In this document: positions 19,001 to 25,242 of the stretch, piece after piece | How the letters are laid out: every line of letters begins with the position of its first letter | Numbering within the stretch: the first letter of the stretch is position 1 | Source of the DNA: Methylorubrum populi | GTDB lineage: Bacteria > Pseudomonadota > Alphaproteobacteria > Rhizobiales > Beijerinckiaceae | Reading direction: 5' to 3' | NCBI GenBank assembly: GCA_036946625.1 | Contig: JAQIIU010000002.1 | Coordinates: 1,178,001-1,242,000, forward strand | Length of the DNA: 64,000 nt | Position numbers and translations under genes: made by a program | The notes under the pieces: model-generated | Seen by the model: the letters and a program-made list of their open reading frames with translations, nothing else | Databases searched by the model: none | Told to the model about the DNA's origin: nothing

Positions 19001-20711
19001 ACGCGGCTGCGCCCTGCCCACGGCCGTGCTCGCCATCCTCAAGGCCGGCGCCGCCTTCCTGCCGATGCTGCCCGACCTGCCCCGTGCCCGCCTCGACGAG
19101 ATGGTCCGCGAGGCCGGCCTGCGCCTGATGCTCACCGACCGCGCCCTCGCCCCCGCCCTGCCCGACCGCTGCGACCATCCCGACCTCGCCGTGATCACGA
19201 TCGAACAGGACGAGGACCAGGAAGAACACGGCCTCGACGCGGCGCCGCTGCCGGCGCCGCATCCCGACAGCCTCGCCTACTGCATCTACACCTCCGGCTC
19301 GACCGGACGGCCCAAGGGCTGCGCCAACACCCACCGCGCCCTGCTCAACCGCCTGCGCTGGATGCAGGAGGAATACGGCTTCGGGCCCGACGACCGCGTG
19401 TTGCAGAAGACCCCGGCGAGTTTCGACGTCTCGGTCTGGGAACTCGTCCTGCCGCCGATGGCGGGCAGCCGTCTGGTGATGGCCCCGCCCGGCGCGCATC
19501 GCGACCCGCAGGCCCTGCGCACGCTGATCACCCGCCACGGCGTCAGCCACGTCCACTTCGTGCCCTCCATGCTCGCCGCCTTCGTCGCCGCGGGCGAACT
19601 CGACGCCTGCACCGGCCTGCGGCGCATCCTGTGCAGCGGCGAGGCGCTGCCGCCGCCGTTGCAGGAGGCGGTGCTGGCCCGCTCGCCGGCCCAATTGATC
19701 AACCTCTACGGCCCGACCGAGGCGGCGATCGACGTGACCGCCTGGACCTGCCGGAGCGAGCCGGGGGCGGCGAGCGTGCCGATCGGCCACCCGATCGCCA
19801 ACACCGCCATCCACCTGCTGGACGCCGATCTCCACCCGGTTCCCTCGGGGGTTGCGGGGGAGCTGTACATCGGCGGGGTCGGGCTGGCGCGGGGCTACCA
19901 CGGCCGGGCGGGCGCCACCGCCGAGCGCTTCGTGCCCGATCCGCTCGGCGCGCCGGGGGCGCGGCTGTACCGCACCGGCGACCGGGCCCGGCGGCGGGCG
20001 GACGGGGCGCTGGAGTTCCTCGGCCGGCTCGACGAGCAGGTGAAGATCCGCGGGTTCCGCATCGAGCCCGGGGAGGTGGCCGCGCGCCTGTCGGGCCATG
20101 CGGGGGTGGCCGCGGCCGCCGTGATCGCCGCGCCGGCCCCGGGCGGCCTGCGGCTGGTCGCCTACGTCGTTCCGGAAGGCGGTGCCGAGGGTGGAGGCGG
20201 GACACCGGAGGCTGCGGCGCCCCTCGGGCCGACCGCGCTCGACGCGGGGTTCGAGGCGGCCCTGCGCTCCCATCTGGCCGGGCAACTGCCCGACTACATG
20301 GTGCCGACCCGCTTCGTCGGGTTGGCCCGGCTTCCGCTCAGCGCCAACGGCAAGCTCGACCGGCGGGCCCTGCCGCCGCCCGACTGGACCGGGGCGGACG
20401 AGGCCGAGGCGGGCGAGGCGCCTCAGGGCGAGACCGAGACGGCGCTCGCCGCGATCTGGTGCGCGGTGCTCGGCCTGGAACGCGTCGCCCGCCACGACAA
20501 CTTCTTCGAGCGCGGCGGCGATTCGCTTCTCGTGATGAGGCTCGGTGCGCTCGTCCTGGAACGCTTCGGGCGGCGGCTGCCGCTGCGCGCCGTGTTCGAC
20601 CACCCGACCCTCGCGGACCTGGCGGCCGCGCTGGACGAGCCCGGCGACGAGAACCCGAGCGAGGGCCGGCTCGCCGACATGGAAAGCTGGCTCGACGAGA
20701 TCGAGGCTTGA
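7089..20711 (+). CDS. Nonribosomal peptide synthetase 2: C-A3-T-E-C-A4-T-E-C-A5-T
   Basis: A 4540-aa three-module NRPS. The ATG at 7089 overlaps the previous stop, and the first ~50 residues resemble the helical N-terminal segment of pyoverdine-type subunits. Domains: LCL C (~51-500, HHIIADG), A3 (~511-1028), T (~1038-1104), E (~1125-1690), DCL C (~1718-2198), A4 (~2218-2734), T, E (~2834-3391), DCL C (~3418-3894), A5 (~3904-4434), T (~4448-4521), acidic tail. All C and E domains keep the HHxxxD motif and all T domains keep GGDS. Pocket readings: A3 DIYHLTLIE (as A2), A4 DGEGSGGVT (DGE class, seen as I recall in basic or hydroxyornithine-activating pyoverdine domains), A5 DVWHLSLID (the standard Ser code). 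Predicted output is D-Ser-like, D-(basic/hydroxyOrn-like), L-Ser. Modules 3 and 4 contain a near-identical duplication and a local 12-bp repeat. Confidence 0.95.
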   Translation: MNDMSGLRADQLRTIAERLGALPVEKRRLFLDQVRARGIDLARLPIASAPRSDAMPLSDAQRRLWLLWQLEPDSTAYHIVGALRLGGPLDEASLASAFAAVIERHEALRTEFPSREGEPVQRIRAAMPVEMLRRDLSGLDHGRAEAERERIAAEQAGTPFDLTQGPLLRIALVREAQDRHLLLLTLHHIIADGRSIDLLVDDLGLAYEAFRRGGTPDWAPTPLHYADYAVWQNRMLEAGAAADGLAFWTGLLGTEHPVLDLPADRPRPEMPSFSGGSVSTRLSAETSARVHALARRHRATPFHVLVASYAILLQRLGGQASVRIGVPVANRMQAGTESMMGTFANTQVLPFAFDSRMNFREAVEAVRDLAVDAQAHQSVPFERLVGALRPERELSRNPLFQVLFQHRQQRDAAKIRLGDLDVERVPRSSGRAQVDLSLTTTEEGPDAILAELVYARDLIDEATALRWRDGFVALLGHLVSAPERPLHEASLLTEGDHAELRRANATARAFAPPASSVLDLIAIQVAARPGAIAVCDDDHTLSFAELDARSTRLARRLRAQGAGPDTLVGLALERGCALPTAVLAILKAGAAFLPMLPDLPRARLDEMVREAGLRLLLTDRALAPALPDRRDHPDLAVITIEQDEEEHGLDAAPLPPPHPDSLAYCIYTSGSTGRPKGCANTHRALLNRLRWGQDDDPLGPDDVLLQKTPLSFDIAIYELLWPPMAGSRLVMAPPGAHRDPQALRALITRHRVSHVHFVPSMLAAFVAAGELDACTGLRRILCTGEALPPPLQEAVLARSPARLVNLYGPTEAAIEVTAWTCRSEPGAASVPIGHPIANTAIHLLDADLHPVPSGVAGELYIGGVGLARGYRGRAGATAERFVPDPLGAPGARLYRTGDRARRRADGALEFLGRLDEQVKIRGLRIEPGEVAARLAGHAGVAAAAVIAVQAPGGLRLVAYVVPEGDAEAALVPTALDAGFEAALRAHLAGQLPDYMVPTRFVGLARLPLSANGKLDRRALPLPDWTGAGEAEAGEAPRDGTETALAAIWRAVLGLERVARHDNFFERGGDSILALQLVTRARRAGLDLSPRAVFEHQSLAALAAHALSTAGQSGQAPGPAPAERTGPVPPTPIQRWFLATPVPRRRHWNQAVVLGLPGPVDARRLERALHGLVARHAALRLRFARTGGSDGAAGAREGEDDGSDWVQTCLTPAEAAAAGAELLWQRRAQPGAAEAGASGGFAALAQEAQTSLDLERGPVLRAVLVRPDEPGSGTAPVTRLIVAIHHLCVDAVSWRVLIEDLTLALAAPTDIAELAPTAGFPAWADHLHAVAAQPAYAALRAGWLAGWLSHLSGPAARLEPACAAAANVEGARRRHRAALDAETTRALLRAAARPYRTRIDEILLTGLALGLRRHLGRGPLRLALEGHGREADALADALADARAEGQAEGADGERDGPAAARFDLSRSVGWFTSLTPLRLDPLGEDAGTAAAASGTAAEGAWQGARQGARQGARQGARQEAEGSPWSGAVLGAALCRVKEQLRGLPAPGLSHGLLRYGPDAAVRAALAALPEPTVTLNYLGQIDAGFDTGLDTGGAAAAGGPLSLRPERAGPDRAADAPMGVEVLVSAQVRAGRLLLEFSYARGRHEAAAIAALARASRTALEALIAHCAAPATRARLTPSDVPLSGLDQAGLDALAARLCGPAEGAQVPDGMPGGMPGEVLDVYPLSPLQQGLLFHALEAPEADAYRNQLRLDLENLDAPRFAAAFRASLAAHESLRSAIVADTVTGRPLQAVLSAVPDPVVLEDWTGADASDATPDLPTDLTSDLPARLAALAGAERARGFDLARPPLLRLRLVRTGAARHHLILTLHHIVLDGWSTARLLAEVIGRYRGRQDGAAPAPGRFRDYIAWLSRRDRAGAEAFWRERLARLDAPTRLADGFRGPEAAQGEAEGEAQGEAAEACLCLDAAATARLQARARAWRLTPNTLVQGAWARLAGARVGAGAAGAERVCFGVTVAGRPEALPGAETMLGLFINTLPLVAELDPQRGVRDWLTGLQDLNLSLREQAHVPLFALQRLAGQAGRALFDSLVVFENYPVEAALSHLKAPAGPREDRGALRVLGQQVRERTHYPLALVAHLRGAPEGAAAETADGTAGARLDLRLGYDPARIGADEARATLDQLAAGLDALAAAEPDTPLGAIPAMPAQNEQDEGNTTAEPSGAGYVHDMIRRFAEARPERTAVIFDDRESSRGSLEAQANRIAHALRRRDVGPDAVVGVMLERSVSLLAALLGTLKAGGAFLPLAPDLPPGRIAEMVSEGGARHVLTRHGLAGRLDGIESIRVVTLEAIEETARPSEAEAPPCVVLHPENLAYLIHTSGSTGRPKAVAVAHGPLAMHVRATAPLYDMDEASREFHFIAFSFDGAHERWLTALTCGASLVLRDEALWSPERTFAAFRRHGVTNAGFPPSYIDELARWVESAGEAPALDLYSFGGEAMPREAFERMRRVLKPRALINGYGPTETVVTPLVWKVGADTACDAPYAPIGHPVGARTAWVLDRDLHPVPSGVAGELYIGGVGLARGYRGRAGATAERFVPDPLGAPGARLYRTGDRARRRADGALEFLGRLDEQVKIRGFRIEPGEVAARLAGHAGVAAAAVIAAPAPGGLRLVAYVVPEGGAEATDAAAPTALDAGFEAALRAHLAGQLPDYMVPTRFVGLARLPLSANGKLDRRALPPPDWTGAGEAEAGEAPRGEGETALAAIWCAVLGLERVARHDNFFERGGDSILALQLVTRARRAGLDLSPRAVFEHQSLAALAAHAPSAAGQPAPAPGPAPAERTGPVPPTPIQRWFLATPVPQRQHWNQAVVLGLPGPVDARRLERALHGLVARHAALRLRFARTGGGDGAAGAREGEDDGSDWVQTCLTPAEAEAAGAELLWQRRAQPGGAEAGAPGGFAALAQEAQTSLDLERGPVLRAVLVRPDEPGSGTAPPVTRLIVAIHHLCVDAVSWRVLIEDLALALAAPTDIAELAPTAGFPAWADHLHAVAAQPAYAALRAGWLAGWLSHLSGPAARLEPACAAAANVEGARRRHRAALDAETTRALLRAAARPYRTRIDEILLTGLALGLRRHLGRGPLRLALEGHGREADALADALADARAEGQAEGADGERDGPAAARFDLSRSVGWFTSLTPLRLDPLGEDAGTAAAASDTAAEGAWQEAEGSPWSGAVLGAALCRVKEQLRGLPAPGLSHGLLRYGPDAAARAALAALPEPTVTLNYLGQIDAGFDAGLDAGGAAGAGGPLSLRPERAGPDRAADAPMGVEVLVSAQVRAGRLLLEFSYARGRHEAAAIAALARASRTALEALIAHCAAPATRARLTPSDVPLSGLDQAGLDALTARLRGPAEGAQVPDGMPGELPGGMPGEVLDVYPLSPLQQGLLFHALEAPEADAYRNQLRLDLENLDAPRFAAAFRASLAAHESLRSAIVADTATGRPLQAVLSALPDPVVLEDWTGTDAADPTPDLPTDPTPDLPARLEALAGAERARGFDLARPPLLRLRLVRTGAARHHLILTLHHIVLDGWSTARLLAEVIGRYRGRQDGAAPTPGRFRDYIAWLSRRDRAGAEAFWRERLARLDAPTRLADGFREPEAAQGEAQGEAEACLCLDAAATARLQARARAWRLTPNTLVQSAWARLAGARVGAGAAGAERVCFGVTVAGRPETLAGAETMLGLFINTLPLVVELDPQQGVRDWLTGLQGLNLSLREQAHVPLFALQRLAGQAGRALFDSLVVFENYPVEAALSHLKDPAGARGGLRVLGQQVRERTHYPLALVAHLRGAPEGAAAETADGTAGARLDLRLGYDPARIGAHEARATLHQLAAGLDALAASEPDTPLGAIPAMPYQDEQDEGNTTARAFTPPASSVLDLIAIQVAARPGAIAVCDDDHTLSFAELDARSTRLARRLRAQGAGPDTLVGLALERGCALPTAVLAILKAGAAFLPMLPDLPRARLDEMVREAGLRLMLTDRALAPALPDRCDHPDLAVITIEQDEDQEEHGLDAAPLPAPHPDSLAYCIYTSGSTGRPKGCANTHRALLNRLRWMQEEYGFGPDDRVLQKTPASFDVSVWELVLPPMAGSRLVMAPPGAHRDPQALRTLITRHGVSHVHFVPSMLAAFVAAGELDACTGLRRILCSGEALPPPLQEAVLARSPAQLINLYGPTEAAIDVTAWTCRSEPGAASVPIGHPIANTAIHLLDADLHPVPSGVAGELYIGGVGLARGYHGRAGATAERFVPDPLGAPGARLYRTGDRARRRADGALEFLGRLDEQVKIRGFRIEPGEVAARLSGHAGVAAAAVIAAPAPGGLRLVAYVVPEGGAEGGGGTPEAAAPLGPTALDAGFEAALRSHLAGQLPDYMVPTRFVGLARLPLSANGKLDRRALPPPDWTGADEAEAGEAPQGETETALAAIWCAVLGLERVARHDNFFERGGDSLLVMRLGALVLERFGRRLPLRAVFDHPTLADLAAALDEPGDENPSEGRLADMESWLDEIEA
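8599..10310 (+). repeat. A-domain paralogous repeat, copy in module 3 (A3)
   Basis: Near-identical at the nucleotide level to 5206-6916 and to most of 18797-20523. Its 3' half from about 9626 also matches A4 from 14750. Confidence 0.85.
9626..13731 (+). repeat. ~4.1 kb tandem direct duplication, copy 1 (A3 3' half - T - E - C)
   Basis: Near-identical to 14750-18803, with short in-frame indels. It covers the C-terminal part of the A domain, the carrier, the epimerisation domain and the following C domain. The copies lie ~5.1 kb apart, separated by the divergent N-terminal part of A4. Confidence 0.85.
11589..11636 (+). repeat. In-frame 12-bp tandem repeat (CAAGGAGCACGG x4) in the module 3 E domain
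   Basis: Four perfect copies of a 12-bp unit encode QGAR four times in a linker inside the epimerisation domain of module 3. The same place in module 4 (~16720) has no copy, so the repeat expanded after the duplication. Confidence 0.9.
14750..18803 (+). repeat. ~4.1 kb tandem direct duplication, copy 2 (A4 3' half - T - E - C)
   Basis: Second copy of the block at 9626-13731. It lacks most of the QGAR expansion and has different short indels in the linkers, for example around 17300-17335 and 18020-18045. Confidence 0.85.
18797..20523 (+). repeat. A-domain paralogous repeat, copy in module 5 (A5), with divergent pocket patch
   Basis: Matches A2 and A3 almost base for base except at 19361-19470, where the segment spanning motif A4 and the first pocket residues differs and changes the encoded FDIAIYELLW to FDVSVWELVL. 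A few more differences fall near other pocket positions (around 19690 and 19733). Confidence 0.85.
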
Positions 20712-20715
20712 GCGC

Positions 20716-23700
20716 ATGAGCATCGACGCCACGCAGATCGCCCGGCGCTTCGCCGGCCTGACGCCCGAGGGCCGCAAAGCCTTCCTCGCCAAGCTCGCCG
20801 CGAACGGCATCGACTTCGCCGCACTCCCGATCGTGCCCGTGCAGGATCGGGAAACGCTGCCTCTGTCCGATGCCCAGCGCGGGCTGTGGCTGACCTGGCA
20901 GCGCGATCCCGAGAATCCCGCCTACAACCTCACCGGCATCCTGACGGTCGCAGGGCCGATCGATCGCGACGTCCTTCAGGACGCGCTCGACGGCCTCGTG
21001 CGTCGCCACGAGAGCCTGCGCACCACCTTCCTCCTCGGTGCGGAGGGCGAGCCGTACCAGCGCGTCCACGCCGCGATGCCGGTTCCCGTGATCCTGCGTG
21101 AGGACGTGCGGGACGAGCGCCAGAGCCGGGCGCGGGCGGAGACGCTGGCGCGCACGCCGTTCGACCTCGAAACCGGCCCGCTCCTGCGGATCGAGCTGCA
21201 TCGGCTCGGCGAGGACGATTCCCGCCTCGTGCTCGGCTTTCACCACATCGTCGCGGATGGCTGGTCGATCGGTCTCTTCCTGCGCGACCTCGCGGCCCTC
21301 TACGCTGCCCGGCGCAACGACCTCCCCGACGGCTTGCCGCCGATGCCCGTGCAATATGCCGATTATGCCGCCTGGCAGCGGCACCGGCTGGAGGCGGGTG
21401 AGGCCGGGCGGCAGATCGCCTTCTGGCGCGATCGGCTCGGGAGCGGGGACGAGCCGACACCGCTTCCGCTCGACCGGCCGCGCAGGGCGCAGCGCGACGA
21501 CGCCGGCGGATCCCGCGATCTCGCCCTGCCGCCGGACCTGAGCGAGGCCCTGCGCGCGCTGGCGCGGCGCGAGGGTGCGACGACCTTCATGGCGGTGCTC
21601 TCGCTCTTCGCGCTGACGCTCGCCCGGTTCGGCGACACGGAGACGGTCCGCATCGGAACGCCGCTGGCGAACCGTGAGCGGCCCGAGACGCAGCCGATGA
21701 TCGGCTACTTCACCAACCTCGCGGTGTTGTCCCTGGACATCGATCAGCGCGACGGTTTTCGCGCGCTGCTGGCCGCGGTGCGGGAGCGCGTGCTGGCGGC
21801 GCAGAGCCATGTCGACGTGCCCTTCGACCGTTTGGTCGAGGCGCTGGCCCCGCCGCACCGGCCGGGCCTGCATCCGTTCTTCCAGGTGAAGGTCACGGAA
21901 CAGGCCGGCATGCCCGTCGGCGGGCGCTTCGCCGGGATGCCGATGCGCCTTGCCGGAATCGACAGCGGTGCCGCCCATTTCGACCTGAGCCTCGATCTCC
22001 TGGACAGGCCCGACGGCATCGCCTGCCGCATCGCCTATGCCCGCGACCTGTTCGATCCCGAGACGATCGCGGCGCTGGCCGACGGCTTCGCGGCGCTGGC
22101 CGCCGACGTCGCGGCCGAACCCGACCGGCCCCTCCACGCCGTCGGCACCCGCTCCCGTGAGACCGCCGGAGGGCCCCGGCCCGAGCCCGCGCAGGATGTC
22201 GTCGACGATATCGTCGATTCTTGGCGCGCCCATGCCGCGCTGGCGCCGGATGCGGTGGCCCTGCGGCAGGACGGGACGACCCGCAGCCGGGCCGAACTCG
22301 ACCGCGCCTCGGACCGGCTCGCCGCGCGCCTTCTCGCCTCGGGGCTTCGCGGTGACGAGCCTGTCGCCCTCCTGATGGAGCGCAGCCCGGAATGGGTCGC
22401 GGCGCTGCTGGCGGTGCTCAAGGCGGGCGGGGCCTACCTTCCGCTCGATCCCGCGCTTCCCCGCGAGCGGGTCGCCGCCCTGATCGCCGACAGCGGTGCG
22501 CGCCGGATCGTGACCGACGGGCCGGACGATCACGGCCTCGCGCGCTTCACCGTCTCGTTCGCCGACGAGCCCGTCACGACCGCGCTGTCCCTGACGCGGA
22601 CCCTTCCGCGCGCGGAGCCGGATCAGGCCGCCTACCTGATCTACACCTCGGGCTCGACCGGCCGGCCCAAGGGCGTCGTCGTCACGCGCGGCGGCTTGGC
22701 CAGCTACGTGCGCGGCGCGATCGACCGGCTGGCGATCACGCCCGGCCTGCGGCTCGCCATGGCCTCGACAGTCGCGGCCGATCTCGGCAACACGGTGCTG
22801 TTCGGGGCGCTCGCGGCGGGCGCGGAACTCGACCTCATCGATCGGAAGACCGCCTTCGATCCCGATGCGTTCGCCGCGCATATGGCGCAGCATCGAATCG
22901 ACGCGCTCAAGATCGTGCCGAGCCATCTCGGTGCGCTGCTCCAAGCCTCACGTCCGGCCGACGTGCTGCCCGGGACGCTCCTCGTTCTGGGCGGTGAGCC
23001 TCTTCCCTGGTCCCTCGTCGAGCGCGTCGCCGCGCTGAAGCCCGGCTGCCGCGTCGTCAACCATTACGGGCCGACCGAGGCGACGGTGGGCGCGCTCTGC
23101 CAGGATGCGGCGCAGGCCGAGCGCGCGGCGGGCACCGTCCCGATCGGCCGCCCCCTCGACGGCGCCGCGGCCCACGTGCTCGATCTCTGGCTGTGCCCGG
23201 TGCCGGTTGGGGCGACGGGCGAACTCCATCTCGGCGGCCGGACCCTGGGGCGCGGCTATCTCGGACGGGCGGCCGCGACCGCCGAGCGCTTCGTGCCCGA
23301 TCCGTTCGGCGCACCGGGAGCGCGCCTCTACCGTACCGGGGATCGCGTTCGGCGCCTGCGCGACGGCAGCCTCGAATTCCGCGGCCGCGCCGACGACCAG
23401 GTCAAGATTCGCGGGCACCGCGTCGAGCCCGGCGAGGCGGCGGCGTTCCTGCGCGGGCTCGACGGCGTTCGCGACGCCGCGGTCGTCGCGGTCGCGGAGG
23501 GGGAGGATCGGGACAGGCTTCAACTCGCCGGCTACGTCGTCGCGCAGGAGAGCGTCGATCTCGACGCGCTGCGGCGGCAGGCGACGCGGCACCTTCCCGA
23601 AGCGCTGGTCCCCGCGAGCCTGACGCGGCTCGCGGCACTCCCGCTGACCCCGAACGGCAAGCTCGACCGGCGCGCCCTGCCTCTCCCGCCCAAGCCGCGG

Positions 23701-24786
23701 CGGTCGGCCGAACCGCCGCGCGTGGGCGCGGAAGCCGATCTCGCCACGATCTGGGCCAACCTGCTCGGCCTCGAGCCCGGCGAGATCGGGCGCGCGCAGT
23801 CCTTCGCCGACCTCGGCGGCGATTCGATCCTCAGTCTCAAGATGCTCGCGCGCATCCGCAAGCAGGGGTTCCCGGGTGGCAAGGGCCTCACGCTCGCCGC
23901 CATCCTCAACGCGGAGAGCCTCGCGGCCCTGGCCGCGCGGCTTGCCCCGGCGCAGGCGGCGCCGGCCGAGCCGTCGAGCGTGGAGCTCGTACGCCTGCAC
24001 GAGGGCGGTTCGGGCGTGCCCCTGTTCTGCATCCCCGGCCTGATCGCGAACGCGACCGAGTTCACGGGCCTTGCGGAAAGCCTCGGCGGAAGGCGGCCGG
24101 TGCTCGGCTTCGTCAGTCACGTCCATACCCGGCGGCGCTGGCACGGATACGACATCGCCGCGCTGAGCGACGCGTACGCCGCGTCGATCGCCGGCATCAC
24201 CAGGGGCGGTCGCTGTGCGCTGATCGGATGGTCCTCGGGCGGCGACCTCGCCTTCGAGACGGCCCGGCGCCTCGAAGGGCGGGCCGAGGTGGCGTTTCTC
24301 GGACTCGTCGACGTGTTCGAATCGGTGCCCTTCGGCAGCGACCGCCCGCTCGACGACGCGGACCGTGGCCGCGCCGCAGGGCGACTCGCGCCGTGGCTCG
24401 CCCGTTCGAGGATGGCTCGGCACTGGCGCGCCCTGATCGCGCGGATGGACGGCGAGGAGCGCTCGGGACTCGACGCCTATCTCGCCGACAGCGCCGAGGA
24501 GCCGCCCGCGGACGGCCCGGACCTCGACTCGCGGGAGTTCGAACTCTGGGCGCTGCTCGACAAGCGTATCCGTGCCAAGCGCCACGTCTACGCTCCGCTG
24601 CCGTGCCCGGTCCACGTCTGGCAGGCCGAGGATTCCCTGACCCGGAGCGAGCGCTTGCGCGACTGGAGCCTCCTCGCACCGGTGGCCTCGCACGTCACGG
24701 TGCCCGGGACGCGCCACCTCGACATCGTCCGCCATGCCGTCTTCCGCAGGAGCGTCGCCGAAATGCTGGACAGGGCGACGGACTGA
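20716..24786 (+). CDS. Nonribosomal peptide synthetase 3 (termination module): C-A6-T-TE
   Basis: A 1356-aa terminal NRPS subunit. ATG at 20716 is 4 bases after the previous stop; the N-terminus (ARRFAGLTPEGRKAFL and onward) parallels the start of synthetase 2. Domains: LCL C (~50-470, HHIVADG), A6 (~495-990, YTSGSTGRPKG, then VAADLGNT), T (~1000-1075, LGGDSI), type I thioesterase (~1090-1350, nucleophile Ser in GWSSG, His near the end in GTRHLD). The A6 pocket reads DLTKVGHVG, close to the signatures known for Asp-activating domains, so an Asp-like last residue is inferred. No beta-hydroxylase is visible in this gene. TE release could give a free acid or a cyclic product; sequence alone does not decide. 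Modules 1 and 3 end in E domains and feed DCL-type C domains, while this C domain is LCL-type, which fits the lack of an E domain after A5. Confidence 0.95.
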   Translation: MSIDATQIARRFAGLTPEGRKAFLAKLAANGIDFAALPIVPVQDRETLPLSDAQRGLWLTWQRDPENPAYNLTGILTVAGPIDRDVLQDALDGLVRRHESLRTTFLLGAEGEPYQRVHAAMPVPVILREDVRDERQSRARAETLARTPFDLETGPLLRIELHRLGEDDSRLVLGFHHIVADGWSIGLFLRDLAALYAARRNDLPDGLPPMPVQYADYAAWQRHRLEAGEAGRQIAFWRDRLGSGDEPTPLPLDRPRRAQRDDAGGSRDLALPPDLSEALRALARREGATTFMAVLSLFALTLARFGDTETVRIGTPLANRERPETQPMIGYFTNLAVLSLDIDQRDGFRALLAAVRERVLAAQSHVDVPFDRLVEALAPPHRPGLHPFFQVKVTEQAGMPVGGRFAGMPMRLAGIDSGAAHFDLSLDLLDRPDGIACRIAYARDLFDPETIAALADGFAALAADVAAEPDRPLHAVGTRSRETAGGPRPEPAQDVVDDIVDSWRAHAALAPDAVALRQDGTTRSRAELDRASDRLAARLLASGLRGDEPVALLMERSPEWVAALLAVLKAGGAYLPLDPALPRERVAALIADSGARRIVTDGPDDHGLARFTVSFADEPVTTALSLTRTLPRAEPDQAAYLIYTSGSTGRPKGVVVTRGGLASYVRGAIDRLAITPGLRLAMASTVAADLGNTVLFGALAAGAELDLIDRKTAFDPDAFAAHMAQHRIDALKIVPSHLGALLQASRPADVLPGTLLVLGGEPLPWSLVERVAALKPGCRVVNHYGPTEATVGALCQDAAQAERAAGTVPIGRPLDGAAAHVLDLWLCPVPVGATGELHLGGRTLGRGYLGRAAATAERFVPDPFGAPGARLYRTGDRVRRLRDGSLEFRGRADDQVKIRGHRVEPGEAAAFLRGLDGVRDAAVVAVAEGEDRDRLQLAGYVVAQESVDLDALRRQATRHLPEALVPASLTRLAALPLTPNGKLDRRALPLPPKPRRSAEPPRVGAEADLATIWANLLGLEPGEIGRAQSFADLGGDSILSLKMLARIRKQGFPGGKGLTLAAILNAESLAALAARLAPAQAAPAEPSSVELVRLHEGGSGVPLFCIPGLIANATEFTGLAESLGGRRPVLGFVSHVHTRRRWHGYDIAALSDAYAASIAGITRGGRCALIGWSSGGDLAFETARRLEGRAEVAFLGLVDVFESVPFGSDRPLDDADRGRAAGRLAPWLARSRMARHWRALIARMDGEERSGLDAYLADSAEEPPADGPDLDSREFELWALLDKRIRAKRHVYAPLPCPVHVWQAEDSLTRSERLRDWSLLAPVASHVTVPGTRHLDIVRHAVFRRSVAEMLDRATD

Positions 24787-25242
24787 TCGACGCCTGGACG
24801 CGCGGGCGGCGAGAATGCGACTGTGGCTTCTTCGACACACGCCACGGTGGGGTTTCCGCGGCAACAACTCAGCGCAAGCCGGCCGCGATCCGCAACGAAC
24901 AGATAAGTTATTTGATTGCAGTAATTTAACAGGATTATAAGGGCCGTGGCTAGAGTCCTTCTTGTTTAAATTAGAATGATGATAAAATTCAAGAGATTGA
25001 TATTTTCGACTCTGAAGATATGGTTCTTTCCGAAGTTTATTCTTGGATTCAAGCAAGCCACAAGCCTCTGTCCTTCGTCCGAGTCTGCCGGCAGATCCGG
25101 CGGCATCGCCCGGTTGCGGCTCGGGCGAGCGGAAGAGGCAACGTTCGTCCCGCCCTGCCGCGGGCGCCGCGCGACGAATTCACCCGCCAATCCAACGGAA
25201 TCCACGATTCGGCCGGCAGGTCGACACCAGGGAGTTGCATCG
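24787..25242 (+). promoter_or_regulatory. AT-rich regulatory region before the siderophore uptake operon
   Basis: This gap has no convincing gene. Bases ~24895-25035 are strikingly AT-rich for this genome. A candidate sigma-70 promoter is TTGATT at 24912-24917, 18 bases, then TATAAG at 24936-24941. An AUG-started open frame runs from 24976 into the receptor gene, but its N-terminus does not look like a signal peptide and the better start is 25243, so this stretch is read as a long leader. Iron control is expected but not proven. Confidence 0.55.
24977..24991. promoter_or_regulatory. Candidate iron-responsive (IRO/RirA-type) box TGA-N9-TCA
   Basis: TGATGATAAAATTCA fits the TGA-N9-TCA pattern of the rhizobial RirA box, downstream of the candidate promoter and upstream of the ferric-siderophore receptor. 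The pattern is short and low in information, so the call rests mainly on location. Confidence 0.3.

Noticed and set aside
24976..25242. An upstream ATG giving an N-terminally extended TonB receptor
   Set aside because: The extension is not a signal peptide and is encoded partly by AT-rich leader DNA; ATG 25243 has a ribosome site and a proper signal sequence.
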